A program made the translations under genes and the position numbers. A stretch of DNA of 64,000 nt, from positions 23,152-87,151 of the forward strand of contig JAEYNY010000135.1 in assembly GCA_023412275.1 (NCBI GenBank). The letters run 5' to 3'. The stretch comes from Bacillota bacterium (GTDB lineage Bacteria; Bacillota; Clostridia; Acetivibrionales; DSM-1351). How positions within the stretch are numbered: the stretch's first letter is position 1; each line of letters opens with the position of its first letter. Under the pieces are notes generated by a model. It did no database searches, was not told the DNA's origin, and saw only the letters and a list, made by a program, of their open reading frames with translations. Below are positions 1-9,088 of this stretch, piece after piece.

Positions 1-2187
1 ATTCCTGCTGATAATGTACAAATTTATATTCTGGATAAGAACCTTAACCCTGTGAGCTCAAACACAATAGGAGAAATTTACATATCCGGTGACGGAGTGG
101 CAAGGGGATACTTAAATAAACCGGATCTGACGGGAGAAAGATTTATTGCTAACCCTTTTATCAGTGAAAAAGTAATGTATAAAACCGGTGATTTGGCTCG
201 GTTTTTAAGTAATGGTAGAATCGAGTACGTAGGAAGAGCTGATCATCAGGTTAAAATACGGGGATATCGTGTTGAACTGGGTGAGATTGAAAAATACATA
301 TTAAGCTATAAAGCCGTCAAGGACGCAGTTGTTGTTGATTTGAAGAATAAGAATAACGATAAATATCTTTGTGCTTATTTTGTTAGCAAAGGCAATGTTG
401 ACATTTATGAATTAAAACTTTATTTACAAAAACACATACCCGATTATATGATTCCGGTGTTTTTTATAGAGCTTGAAAAAATTCCTTTGACGATAAATGG
501 GAAAGTTGATATCAAGATGTTGCCCGAACCGAAGTTTGAGACAATTAAGAATGAAGGGTTCGTTTCATATCGAAATGAAAAAGAAAAAAATCTTGTAAAT
601 GCTATATGCGAAGTTTTGAATCTTGAGGCAGTAAGTCTCAGTCAGAATTTTATCTATCTCGGAGGAGATTCAATCAAAGCAATACAAGTTGCTTCAAAAT
701 TAAATAGTAACGGCTTGACTATAAAGGTGAAGGACATACTGTCACACCCGGTAATTGAAGAAATGGTGACATATATTGAGGAAAATAAAGAGTTACATGA
801 TAACAATGGTACTTGTGAAGGGCCAATTCAAATAACCCCTATTGTAGCCTGGTTTCTTGAACAGAATTTTTCTAATCCGAATTACTATAATCAGAGTATA
901 TTGTTAGATATAAAACAGGACCTTGAGGTAAGCCTACTTGAAATAATTTTTAATGAACTTATAAGACAGCATGACTCATTTAGAATTAATTATAATTCCA
1001 TGTCCGGCGAGCTGTACTATAACAATGAACTTTTGGAAGAATTTTATCATATCAAGGAGTACGACTTGACTGGTTTATCAGCATCGGAGCAAGTTGATAA
1101 AATGACACTGATAGCAGAGAATTTAAAATCTAGTTTCAATATTGAAAATGGTATTTTGATTAATGCATGTGTTTTTAATTTGGGTGAAGATGCGAGAAGA
1201 ATGCTAATGACTGCCCACCATTTAGGAGTTGACGGTGTTTCCTGGAGAATATTATTAGAAGACATTAATACAATGGCGAAGCAAATAAGTAATGGGCAGA
1301 TAATTATATTGGGGTCTAAAACAAATTCATATCAGGAATGGGCTAAGGCGTTGACAGCCTATTCAAATAATGAAGTTGAAAAAGAAAAGGAGTATTGGAA
1401 GCAAATATTGTCTAAGAATTTTACTTTTCCTGAAGAATTTAATCTGGGAGAAGAAACCGTTGAAAGTAGTGCTTCCATAGAATTGCAGCTAAACGAGCGT
1501 TTGACGGAGAATCTGCTTACAAAAGCTAATATTTCATACAATACTGAGCCAAAAGATTTGATGATTTTATCTCTATTCAGAACATTAAAAGAGTTTACCG
1601 GAATTCAAGACATAATAATTGAACTGGAGGGACATGGCAGAGAGGAAATTTTTAAGGGTATCGATATTTCAAGGACAGCCGGGTGGTTTACAAGCTTATA
1701 TCCTTTTTACACACATATGTTTGAAGATAATTTATCAAATCAGATAAAAAAGCTAAAAGAAGAAATACGGATGATTCCTAACAAGGGGATTGGATTCAGT
1801 ATTCTAAAGTACATTTCAAAGGATTTAAGTGAAAGTTATAAAGGAAATGTAAGGTTCAACTTCCTTGGAGATTTTAATTCAGGAGATAAGAATAATCATT
1901 TTGAATTGTTAAAGGATCAGCTGGGTCATGATGTTGATAAAGAGAATAAACTATCGTCTGGCATTGAAATTAATTGTTTTGTAGTAGATGGAAAATTGAA
2001 TTTCCTTTTGACATATAGTAAAAATAAATTTTCTGAAAACACCATGGAGAGATTTTTAAAAGATTATATGGGAGATTTGGAAAACATAATTAACTACTGC
2101 TGTGACAAAGAATCAGTAGTCTTTACGCCTTCCGATTTTGATACGGTAGATATATCCCAGGATGAGCTGGATAAATTATTTAGTTAA
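1..2187 (+). CDS. NRPS module, 3' part: A (C-terminal) - T - E; 5' end outside window
   Basis: The reading frame is open from base 1, so this is the end of a longer gene and no start should be placed at the internal GTG at 52. Numbering within the fragment: the last third of an adenylation domain (TGDLAR around 60, then the A8-type VKIRGYRVELGEIE and the A10 NGKVD lysine); a carrier domain with LGGDS and phosphopantetheine Ser224; then an epimerization domain with HHLGVDG (His406, His407, Asp411), GHGRE, RTAGWFTSLYP and FNFLGDF. The E domain means the tethered residue is converted to the D form. The tail after TPSDF looks like a donor communication segment, and the next NRPS gene (13240) opens with a C domain of the type that accepts D-residues. 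The substrate pocket lies upstream of the window, so the amino acid is unknown. The peptidase-exporter fusion next door suggests D-Asn, by analogy with ClbN and the zwittermicin loading module. Confidence 0.95.
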   Translation: MPADNVQIYILDKNLNPVSSNTIGEIYISGDGVARGYLNKPDLTGERFIANPFISEKVMYKTGDLARFLSNGRIEYVGRADHQVKIRGYRVELGEIEKYILSYKAVKDAVVVDLKNKNNDKYLCAYFVSKGNVDIYELKLYLQKHIPDYMIPVFFIELEKIPLTINGKVDIKMLPEPKFETIKNEGFVSYRNEKEKNLVNAICEVLNLEAVSLSQNFIYLGGDSIKAIQVASKLNSNGLTIKVKDILSHPVIEEMVTYIEENKELHDNNGTCEGPIQITPIVAWFLEQNFSNPNYYNQSILLDIKQDLEVSLLEIIFNELIRQHDSFRINYNSMSGELYYNNELLEEFYHIKEYDLTGLSASEQVDKMTLIAENLKSSFNIENGILINACVFNLGEDARRMLMTAHHLGVDGVSWRILLEDINTMAKQISNGQIIILGSKTNSYQEWAKALTAYSNNEVEKEKEYWKQILSKNFTFPEEFNLGEETVESSASIELQLNERLTENLLTKANISYNTEPKDLMILSLFRTLKEFTGIQDIIIELEGHGREEIFKGIDISRTAGWFTSLYPFYTHMFEDNLSNQIKKLKEEIRMIPNKGIGFSILKYISKDLSESYKGNVRFNFLGDFNSGDKNNHFELLKDQLGHDVDKENKLSSGIEINCFVVDGKLNFLLTYSKNKFSENTMERFLKDYMGDLENIINYCCDKESVVFTPSDFDTVDISQDELDKLFS

Positions 2188-2219
2188 TAAAAGTTCAATA
2201 ACACTTGTGAGGTTTAATA

Positions 2220-5200
2220 ATGAAAAAAACTTTTATTGTATTTGTAGTATTACTTATTTCTATTTTTTCATTCTCAAATTCAGTAATTGGTGAAACGGGC
2301 AGCTTAACAGCTCAGGATTCCAACCAAAATAGTCTGTCTCAAGAGAAAATAAGCCAAATTGAATCATGGGTAAGTGAAAACATGAAGGCTGGAAAGATTC
2401 CCGGTGCGTCAATTGTAATCGTTGATGGAGATAAAACTGTCTACAGTAAGGGCTTTGGATATTCGGATATTCGGACAAAAAAATCCGTAACTCAGGATAC
2501 TTTATTTGAACTTGGATCTACAAGTAAAGCTTTTACCGCACTTGGAATTCTTAAATTGGAAAAAGAGGGTCGGGTTAATTTAAATGATCCGGTAAATAAA
2601 TATATTCCATGGTTTAAAATGAAGTATTCAGGTAACTATCGAGGTAAAAAAATTGATGGTTTTGTAAATATTACTTTAAGCCAGTTATTGCATCATACAA
2701 GCGGAATTCCATTTAAGTCAATTGGTGATATTCCTGTTTCAGAAGCAGATGATGCATTGGAAAAAACCGTTAGGACACAAGTTAATAAAAAGTTAGATTT
2801 TTATCCCGGTGAGAAATTTCTTTATGCAACCATAAACTACGATATCCTTGGACTTGTTATCAAAAATGTGTCGGGTCAAAGCTATGAACAATATGTGAAA
2901 AATAATATTTTACAGCCCCTAGGTCTTAATAATACTTATCTTTTTAGAAATGAAGTTCCCCAAGAGAATATGTCTTCGGGTTACAAGGTCAAATTTTTAA
3001 GGCCTGTAAAATATAATGCACCTATGTACAGAGGAAATACACCGGCAGGGTATTATATTTCAAATGCAGTGGATATTGCTAGGTGGCTCAAAATTCAAAT
3101 GAATACCATAGAACCCGGAACCTTTGATAAAAGCCTTATTGATTTATCTCATATACCTGACAGAACGGTAGCACCAAACAGTGACGGATCTTCTTATGCT
3201 TGTGGATGGTCCGTGTTCCAGAGCGGTGGAGGTGTGATATCACATGGAGGAAGTAATCCCAATTACTCGTCATTTTTCGTATTTAGGCCTCAGGAACAGG
3301 TTAGTGTAGGTATTCTCGCTAATTTAGACTCATCGTATACCGAAGTAATTGCCTATGGTATCGATAATATAATTCGAGGGGAAAAGCCGATGAATTATTT
3401 ATCAGACCAGTATATTGCAATTGATAATGCTTCAACAACCATTACACTGATAGCTTTACCGGTTGCACTCACAACTATTATTTTGGTATTGATTCTGATT
3501 ATTCAGATTATAAAAAGAAAAAGAGTGTATGTGGGCAATGTGAAAAGGATTCTCCTTAGCACCCTTTTCTTATCACTTTTCATATCCGGTCTGGGATATT
3601 GTATGTACAAAATTCCTGATGCACTCTATGAGGGACTTCCATGGAGTTTTATTAAAGTTTGGGCTCCACAGAGTCTTATGATAGGAATTTCATTGCTGAT
3701 AGCATGTGTAACAATATTTTGTATTTACTTTTTACTGACTTCATTATTTGTAAAAAAAAAGGATAAATCCTGGTTTGTAATTGCTGTTTTAAGTATTGTA
3801 AGCGGATTTGGAAATGCAATAGTAATATTTATTGTAAATGAGGCATTAAACAGAACCGGCGGTTTTCAAACCGGATTATTACTGTTTTTTGTATTAGGAA
3901 TTGCTTTATATGTATATGGTCAGCGGTTAGTAAGGGTCAGACTTTTAAAGCTTACAAATGAATTGGTATATAATACGAGGATGAATCTGATTGATGGGAT
4001 TTTAAGAGCCTCTTATGAAAAAATAGAGCAATTGGAAAATGGAAAGATACATGCAGGGCTTAATAATGATTCAGAAACATTAAGCAATTTTGCAAATGTA
4101 CTTATTTCGGCTATAACCAGCCTTGTAACACTTTTCTGCTGTTTTATTTATTTAGGAATAATAAATATTTACGGTTTATTTGTTTCAATTTTTGTTATTT
4201 TCATAGCAGCAGGTCTGTATTTCGTCGTAGGTAGACATGCCAACAAGCTATGGGAAGAGACCAGGGATATTCAGAACATCTTTTTTAAATTTATCAACAG
4301 TCTGGTAAATGGTTTCAAAGAGCTTAAATTGCATAATAAAAGACAGATTGAATTTAGAGATGATATGAAGGAGAGTTGTAAAGAATACAAGGATAAGCGT
4401 ATCAGGGGAGACTTGGGTTTTGCTAATGCATTTGTTATAGGAGAACTTCTTTTCACACTGGTAATAGGAGTTGTGGCCTTTGTTTTCCCTGTTCTTTTTA
4501 AAGATATACAAACCAGTTCTTTAAGAAACTACATATTTGTTTTTTTATATATGACCGGGCCGGTTAACGGGGCTCTAAATTCAATTCCACAAATTATAGG
4601 CGTTAAAATCAGCTATAAAAGATTGAATGATTTAAAGAAAGAACTGGAATGTGAAGAGGAACAAGAAACAAATAAAACTGAATCTGATAATAAATTGCTG
4701 AGTAATAAATTTGAATTAGAGATGAAAAACATCGAATACAGCTATAAAAATAGCGACGGTGAGCTTTTTAAAGTGGGACCAATCAATTGTTCTTTCAAAT
4801 CAGGAGAGGTTACATTTATTACGGGCGGAAACGGCAGCGGAAAGTCAACTCTTGCTAAACTTGTAACGGGGCTTTACAAGCCTGACAGCGGGGAAGCACT
4901 TGTAAATAATAATGTAACCGAGTTTGAAGATTTAAGTCAGAATTACTCAACGGTTTTTAGTGATTATTTTCTTTTTGACAAATTATATGGCATTGACTAT
5001 AAGGATAAAGCAGAAAGAATGGGCGATTTGTTAAAAATATTGCATATTGATGATAAGTTGAGTATAGATAATGGAGTGTTTAGCACGACTAAGCTGTCCA
5101 GCGGGCAAAGAAAGAGATTGGCACTGCTAGTTAGTTATCTGGAAGACAGAGAAATATACATATTTGATGAGTGGGCTGCGGATCAGGACCCTGAATTCAG

Positions 5201-5336
5201 AAAGTACTTTTATGAATACTTGCTGTCAGATTTAAAAGCCAGAGGGAAATGTGTTATTGCCGTAACCCATGATGATAGGTACTTTGATAAAGCAGATAAA
5301 ATAATAAAAATGGAAATGGGTAAGATTGCACAATGA
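2220..5336 (+). CDS. Secreted serine peptidase (beta-lactamase fold) fused to cyclic-peptide-type ABC exporter
   Basis: 1038 residues. A signal-peptide-like start (MKKTFIVFVVLLISIF) leads into a class C beta-lactamase/peptidase domain (about 40-390) with the SxxK pair Ser100/Lys103, a Tyr202 region (YAT where the family usually has YxN) and HGG at 342-344. About three membrane segments follow (about 409-515), then about six more with the ABC domain. The nucleotide-binding domain has Walker A GGNGSGKST near 870, signature LSSGQ near 959, Walker B IYIFDEW near 983 and H-loop THDDRYF. The DEWAADQDP stretch is typical of SyrD/PvdE cyclic-peptide transporters. The same peptidase-membrane-ABC layout is known for XcnG and ZmaM, which export a precursor and remove its N-terminal acyl-D-Asn cap outside the membrane; ClbP is the shorter version. 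A role in export plus prodrug maturation follows from that family. Cleavage specificity here is inferred from the E-domain module just upstream (32-base gap). Confidence 0.93.
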   Translation: MKKTFIVFVVLLISIFSFSNSVIGETGSLTAQDSNQNSLSQEKISQIESWVSENMKAGKIPGASIVIVDGDKTVYSKGFGYSDIRTKKSVTQDTLFELGSTSKAFTALGILKLEKEGRVNLNDPVNKYIPWFKMKYSGNYRGKKIDGFVNITLSQLLHHTSGIPFKSIGDIPVSEADDALEKTVRTQVNKKLDFYPGEKFLYATINYDILGLVIKNVSGQSYEQYVKNNILQPLGLNNTYLFRNEVPQENMSSGYKVKFLRPVKYNAPMYRGNTPAGYYISNAVDIARWLKIQMNTIEPGTFDKSLIDLSHIPDRTVAPNSDGSSYACGWSVFQSGGGVISHGGSNPNYSSFFVFRPQEQVSVGILANLDSSYTEVIAYGIDNIIRGEKPMNYLSDQYIAIDNASTTITLIALPVALTTIILVLILIIQIIKRKRVYVGNVKRILLSTLFLSLFISGLGYCMYKIPDALYEGLPWSFIKVWAPQSLMIGISLLIACVTIFCIYFLLTSLFVKKKDKSWFVIAVLSIVSGFGNAIVIFIVNEALNRTGGFQTGLLLFFVLGIALYVYGQRLVRVRLLKLTNELVYNTRMNLIDGILRASYEKIEQLENGKIHAGLNNDSETLSNFANVLISAITSLVTLFCCFIYLGIINIYGLFVSIFVIFIAAGLYFVVGRHANKLWEETRDIQNIFFKFINSLVNGFKELKLHNKRQIEFRDDMKESCKEYKDKRIRGDLGFANAFVIGELLFTLVIGVVAFVFPVLFKDIQTSSLRNYIFVFLYMTGPVNGALNSIPQIIGVKISYKRLNDLKKELECEEEQETNKTESDNKLLSNKFELEMKNIEYSYKNSDGELFKVGPINCSFKSGEVTFITGGNGSGKSTLAKLVTGLYKPDSGEALVNNNVTEFEDLSQNYSTVFSDYFLFDKLYGIDYKDKAERMGDLLKILHIDDKLSIDNGVFSTTKLSSGQRKRLALLVSYLEDREIYIFDEWAADQDPEFRKYFYEYLLSDLKARGKCVIAVTHDDRYFDKADKIIKMEMGKIAQ

Positions 5337-5355
5337 ACCAACATAGCAAATTAAT

Positions 5356-5363
5356 AGGGGGTG
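5356..5363 (+). promoter_or_regulatory. Ribosome binding site deciding the FkbH start
   Basis: AGGGGGTG lies 5 bases before the ATG at 5369. The earlier in-frame ATG at 5333 overlaps the stop of the preceding gene and has no comparable site, and homology to FkbH proteins begins only after 5369, so 5369 is the preferred start. Confidence 0.7.
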
Positions 5364-5368
5364 ATAAA

Positions 5369-6406
5369 ATGGGAGAGTTTGTTAAAGAAATTAAGTGTGT
5401 TGTTTGGGATTTAGATAATACACTTTGGGATGGAATACTTCTTGAAGATAAAGAGGTTATTTTAAAGCCGGGTATATGTGACATTATAAAAGAGCTTGAT
5501 TCAAGAGGAGTGCTTAATTCAATAGCAAGCAAGAATAACTATGAAGATGCCGTAAAAAAGCTTGAGGAAGTCGGTATCAGAGAGTATTTTCTATATCCGG
5601 AAATAACTTGGGATGCAAAGTCCAAGGCGATAGATAGGATTATAAAAAATCTGAATATCGGGCAGGACACAATTCTTTTTATTGATGACCAGCAGTTTGA
5701 ACTGGACGAGGTTAAATATGAACTTCCGCAAGTAACGTGTATTAATTCCTGTGAGTACATGAACCTACTGGAATATCCGAGACTGAAGCAAAGATTTAAC
5801 ACAGAAGATTCAAAAAGAAGAAGGTTAATGTACCTTGAAGATATTGCAAGAAAAAAAGATGAAAATAGTTATAACGGACCCACGGAAAAATTTCTTGCGT
5901 CTCTGAACATGAGGGTTACAATTACAGAGGCGGAGGAAAGTGATCTTCAAAGAGCCGAAGAGTTGACGGTAAGAACCAATCAGTTAAATGCCACAGGGGT
6001 AACCTACAGCTACAGCGAACTTGATGAATACCGTAAAAGTGATAATCACAAATTGTTTATATGTGAGTTGGTTGATAAATACGGGTCTTACGGGAAGATT
6101 GGACTTGCTTTAGTAGAAATTAAAGAGAATTGGCATTTGAAGATGCTCTTGATGTCTTGCAGGGTCATGTCCAGAGGTATAGGAACTGTATTGCTGAGTT
6201 TTATTATGAGACAGGCAAAGGATAAAGGCGGGAAACTCTATGCGGATTTTAAAATGACGGATAGAAACCGCCAAATGTATGTCACATATAAGTTTGCTAA
6301 TTTTAAGGAAGTACATATTGATGATGCTGATGGAGTAATTCTTATGGAGAATGATCTTTCAATCATACAAGAGTATCCGCCTTTTGTTGAAGTAAGTATT
6401 ATGTAA
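5369..6406 (+). CDS. FkbH-family HAD-type glyceryl-ACP synthase
   Basis: 345 residues from the chosen ATG; an in-frame ATG at 5333 would add 12. The N-terminus carries the haloacid-dehalogenase motif VWDLDNTLWDG (Asp14, Asp16, Thr18), and FIDDQ follows near 110. The C-terminal half resembles an acyltransferase-like fold (LTVRTNQLNATG, SRGIGTVLLS). FkbH enzymes dephosphorylate 1,3-bisphosphoglycerate and load the glyceryl group onto an acyl carrier protein; in zwittermicin the homologue ZmaN starts the path to hydroxymalonyl-ACP. The next two genes are a free ACP and a 3-hydroxyacyl-CoA dehydrogenase homologue, which fits that path. The family call is firm. The final extender unit is inferred from the neighbours. 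Confidence 0.93.
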   Translation: MGEFVKEIKCVVWDLDNTLWDGILLEDKEVILKPGICDIIKELDSRGVLNSIASKNNYEDAVKKLEEVGIREYFLYPEITWDAKSKAIDRIIKNLNIGQDTILFIDDQQFELDEVKYELPQVTCINSCEYMNLLEYPRLKQRFNTEDSKRRRLMYLEDIARKKDENSYNGPTEKFLASLNMRVTITEAEESDLQRAEELTVRTNQLNATGVTYSYSELDEYRKSDNHKLFICELVDKYGSYGKIGLALVEIKENWHLKMLLMSCRVMSRGIGTVLLSFIMRQAKDKGGKLYADFKMTDRNRQMYVTYKFANFKEVHIDDADGVILMENDLSIIQEYPPFVEVSIM

Positions 6407-6424
6407 CGAAGAGAGGAAGAGTTT

Positions 6425-6676
6425 ATGGACAGTGTTAAGATAATCAGAAATTTTATTAATGAAAACCTTATAACGTTTAATGAGGATGCAGCTTTTACCG
6501 ATGAAGACGACATATTTAAATTGGGCTTTGTAAATTCCCTTTTTGCTATGAAGCTTCTTACATTTATTGAAAACGAATTCAACATAAAAGTTGAAAATGA
6601 TGAAATGGAATTATCAAATTTTAATTCAGTTTCAAACATTGTGGGTTTTATTGACCGTAAAACTAAAAATAATTGA
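6425..6676 (+). CDS. Free-standing acyl carrier protein (extender-unit ACP 1)
   Basis: 83 residues. A small acidic four-helix carrier protein with the attachment motif GFVNSLFAMK; Ser38 is the expected phosphopantetheine site. The usual DSL reads NSL here. It closely resembles the second free ACP at 7633 in the stretch after the serine. It lies 18 bases after the FkbH gene and 27 before the dehydrogenase, so it is the natural carrier for glyceryl/hydroxymalonyl intermediates, as with ZmaD in zwittermicin. Which ACP carries which unit cannot be read from the sequence; the opposite assignment (aminomalonyl) remains possible. Confidence 0.9.
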   Translation: MDSVKIIRNFINENLITFNEDAAFTDEDDIFKLGFVNSLFAMKLLTFIENEFNIKVENDEMELSNFNSVSNIVGFIDRKTKNN

Positions 6677-6703
6677 AGATAAATTAATATTGGAGGGCTT
6701 AAT

Positions 6704-7555
6704 ATGCAATTTAGTAATATCGGTATAATAGGTGCAGGTACAATGGGAATTGGTATGTGTATAGATTTAGCATTCCATGGTATGAATAGTGTACTTGTGG
6801 ATATTTCTGACGATACTTTGGAAAACGCAAAAGCAGAGATTACAAAAATAGTCAGGTTTGCACCCTTACTGGATAAAACTCTCCCGAAGACGGACGTGGA
6901 TAGCGTCTTAAACAAAATTAAATTTACAACAAACATTGAAGACGTAGCAGAATGTGAATTTATTGTAGAGAATGTAACGGAAAATTGGGAAATCAAGGAG
7001 ACAGTCTACAAGCAGTTGAGCAAGATTTGCAACGCTGAAGCATGCTTTGCTGTAAATACGTCATGTATCTCTATTACAAAAGTCGGAAGTGTAACTGAAA
7101 GACCTGATAAGGTTATTGGAATCCATTTTATGAATCCTGTGTATTTGAAAAAAAGTGTGGAAGTAATAAAAGGCTTTCATACATCTGAGGAAACTATAAA
7201 TACAACACAGTGTTTTTTAAAACAGCTCAATAAGGAAGCTATTATTGTTAATGATTTGCCGGGTTTCGTGTCAAACAGAATATCACATTTGTTCATGAAT
7301 GAAGCAGCTTTTGTTGTTCAGGACGGAGTGGCAAAACCTTCTCAGGTGGATGAGATTTTCAAAAAATGCTTTAATCATAAAATGGGCCCTCTTGAAACTG
7401 CAGATTTGATTGGTTTGGATACTGTAGTTAATTCACTGGATATCCTTTATGAGAGTTATCAGGATCCTAAATTCCGTTGTTGTCCGTTACTAAGAAAGAT
7501 GGTGGACGCAAAATTGTTGGGTAAAAAATCCGGCAAGGGATTTTATACATATTAA
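6704..7555 (+). CDS. 3-hydroxyacyl-CoA dehydrogenase-like oxidoreductase acting on ACP-bound substrate
   Basis: 283 residues, full length for the family, preceded by a strong GGAGGG site. It has the Rossmann motif IGAGTMG at the N-terminus for NAD binding, NTSCISIT, the catalytic HFMNPV segment and the C-terminal GPLETADLIGLD helix. Homologues ZmaG and ClbD oxidise the hydroxymethyl group of glyceryl-ACP or seryl-ACP to the aldehyde, as the first of two oxidations giving hydroxymalonyl-ACP or aminomalonyl-ACP. It lies between the two ACP genes and is the only such dehydrogenase in the window, so it probably serves both carriers, as ZmaG does in zwittermicin. A plain fatty-acid role is unlikely in this setting. 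Confidence 0.92.
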   Translation: MQFSNIGIIGAGTMGIGMCIDLAFHGMNSVLVDISDDTLENAKAEITKIVRFAPLLDKTLPKTDVDSVLNKIKFTTNIEDVAECEFIVENVTENWEIKETVYKQLSKICNAEACFAVNTSCISITKVGSVTERPDKVIGIHFMNPVYLKKSVEVIKGFHTSEETINTTQCFLKQLNKEAIIVNDLPGFVSNRISHLFMNEAAFVVQDGVAKPSQVDEIFKKCFNHKMGPLETADLIGLDTVVNSLDILYESYQDPKFRCCPLLRKMVDAKLLGKKSGKGFYTY

Positions 7556-7632
7556 GCACTGTAATGGTCAAAAAAAGCAGCGATTCAGTGTCGCAGCTAT
7601 ACCTTAAGTAAAATGAAGGGAGGGTAATACAT

Positions 7633-7887
7633 ATGGAGAGTAATGTGTATGCTGAGAAAGTAAGTGAATATATAATGATGAATACTAACTTAAATAGTAT
7701 TGACTATAATTTAGACATATTTGAGGAAGGACTGGTTAGTTCTTTATTTGCTATAGAGTTGATGACTTTTTTAGAAAAAAACTTTGAAGTTAAAGTAACA
7801 ATGGATGATTTAGATATGGAGAATTTTAAATGTGTGAATAACATAGTTAAGTTTGTTGAAAACAAACGAAATGGAGGCAATGTATGA
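7633..7887 (+). CDS. Free-standing acyl carrier protein (extender-unit ACP 2)
   Basis: 84 residues with the attachment motif EEGLVSSLFAIEL; Ser37 is the expected phosphopantetheine site and DSL reads SSL. It is preceded by a strong GGGAGGG site and overlaps the acyl-CoA dehydrogenase gene by 4 bases (ATGA), so the two are probably co-translated. By analogy with zwittermicin (ZmaH) and colibactin (ClbE), it would carry seryl and then aminomalonyl groups, loaded by the free-standing adenylation enzyme at 9089. The 77-base gap upstream contains a weak imperfect hairpin but nothing convincing. Confidence 0.9.
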   Translation: MESNVYAEKVSEYIMMNTNLNSIDYNLDIFEEGLVSSLFAIELMTFLEKNFEVKVTMDDLDMENFKCVNNIVKFVENKRNGGNV

Positions 7888-9044
7888 TTGAATTACTTTT
7901 AGATGAACAGAAGGAAAAATATAATGAGTTTTGTAGTTTTGCGGAAAGTAATGTTCAACCATATGCAAGTGATTGGGAGAGAGAAGAGCGAATTTCAAAG
8001 GACATAGTAAATAAATGTATAGAACAAGGATATTTAGGATGTACAATACCTGAAGAATTCAATGGTAACGGATGGGATAGTATTACTTATGGTATTTTTA
8101 CAGAAGCAATAGCTCGTTCAAGTACTTCATTGGCAGGGCTATTCAATGTACATACTATGGTAATGCAAACCCTCTTAAAGTGGGGAACTGAGGAACAAAA
8201 AAACAAGTGGCTATATAGGATGTGCAAAGGTGAAATACTGGGTGCTTTTGCATTAACAGAGCCTGAAGCCGGAAGTGATATCAGAGGGATTAAAACCACA
8301 TTTACTCCCAAAGGTGATAAAATTGTACTAAACGGAAAGAAGAGATGGATTACCTTTGGCGGGTTAGCGGATATATTTGTTGTCTTCGGAATGATGGATG
8401 ATGAAAGCGGAAAACCTGTGGCATGTATTGTTGAGAAGAATACACCGGGATTTGAAGTAATACCGATTACAAATATGCTTGGTTTCAAGGCCAGCTACTT
8501 GGCAGTACTGGAGTTTAATGATTGTGAGGTAGATAAGGAAAATATTATAGCAAAACCGGGTTTTGCATTTTCTCACATCGCTCCTTACGCCTTGGATTTC
8601 GGGAGGGTCAGTGTGTCTTTCACAGCTCTTGGAATTATAGGCGGGTGTCTGAATTACTGTTGTAATCATGTATTACGGAGAAAGACTTTTAATGCAAGAC
8701 TTATCGACCAAAGTACCATTAAAGAAATGATAACCAAAATGGGTGTGGATTACGAAGCTGCCAGTCATTTGTGTATTAATTCCTGCAGGGCAAAAGATTT
8801 GAATAACCCTAACTATGCAGAAAAAGTCATGATTGCAAAATATTTTACAACAAGAGCTGCACACAGACATGCTGATAACGCTGTTCAAATCATGGGTGCC
8901 ACCGGTTGTAATGAAAATCATGCGACAGCAAGATACTATAGGGACTCCAAGGTGTTGGAAATAATTGAAGGAAGTAATCAAATACACGAAATGATATTAG
9001 GTAACAGTTTCACTAAGAAATACAGAAAAATAGAAAAAAAATAA
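7884..9044 (+). CDS. Acyl-CoA dehydrogenase-like flavoenzyme acting on ACP-bound substrate
   Basis: 386 residues, normal length for acyl-CoA dehydrogenases. Family motifs are FALTEPEAGSDI, the flavin/substrate loop KKRWITFGG, and near the C-terminus YRDSKVLEIIEGSNQIHE, which keeps the glutamate used as catalytic base. The ZmaE/ZmaI and ClbF relatives perform the second oxidation that turns the aldehyde on ACP into the carboxylate of hydroxymalonyl- or aminomalonyl-ACP. Zwittermicin has two such enzymes. Only one is visible here, although two ACPs and both loading enzymes are present, so it may be shared or a second copy may lie outside the window. Confidence 0.92.
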   Translation: MIELLLDEQKEKYNEFCSFAESNVQPYASDWEREERISKDIVNKCIEQGYLGCTIPEEFNGNGWDSITYGIFTEAIARSSTSLAGLFNVHTMVMQTLLKWGTEEQKNKWLYRMCKGEILGAFALTEPEAGSDIRGIKTTFTPKGDKIVLNGKKRWITFGGLADIFVVFGMMDDESGKPVACIVEKNTPGFEVIPITNMLGFKASYLAVLEFNDCEVDKENIIAKPGFAFSHIAPYALDFGRVSVSFTALGIIGGCLNYCCNHVLRRKTFNARLIDQSTIKEMITKMGVDYEAASHLCINSCRAKDLNNPNYAEKVMIAKYFTTRAAHRHADNAVQIMGATGCNENHATARYYRDSKVLEIIEGSNQIHEMILGNSFTKKYRKIEKK

Positions 9045-9088
9045 AGCAAAAAAGTACGGACCCGTAAAGGTTCAAGGAGATTATTCAT

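Noticed and set aside
5333..5368. Earlier in-frame start for the FkbH gene
   Set aside because: It overlaps the upstream stop and lacks a good ribosome binding site, while the ATG at 5369 has AGGGGGTG at ideal spacing.
6238..6996. 252-codon minus-strand open frame across the FkbH, ACP and dehydrogenase genes
   Set aside because: It is antisense to three well-supported genes, with no recognisable domain in its translation; it arises from AT-rich codon use.
7570..7600. Hairpin between the dehydrogenase and ACP 2 genes
   Set aside because: The stem is short with a mismatch and is not followed by a T-run, so a terminator call is not supported.
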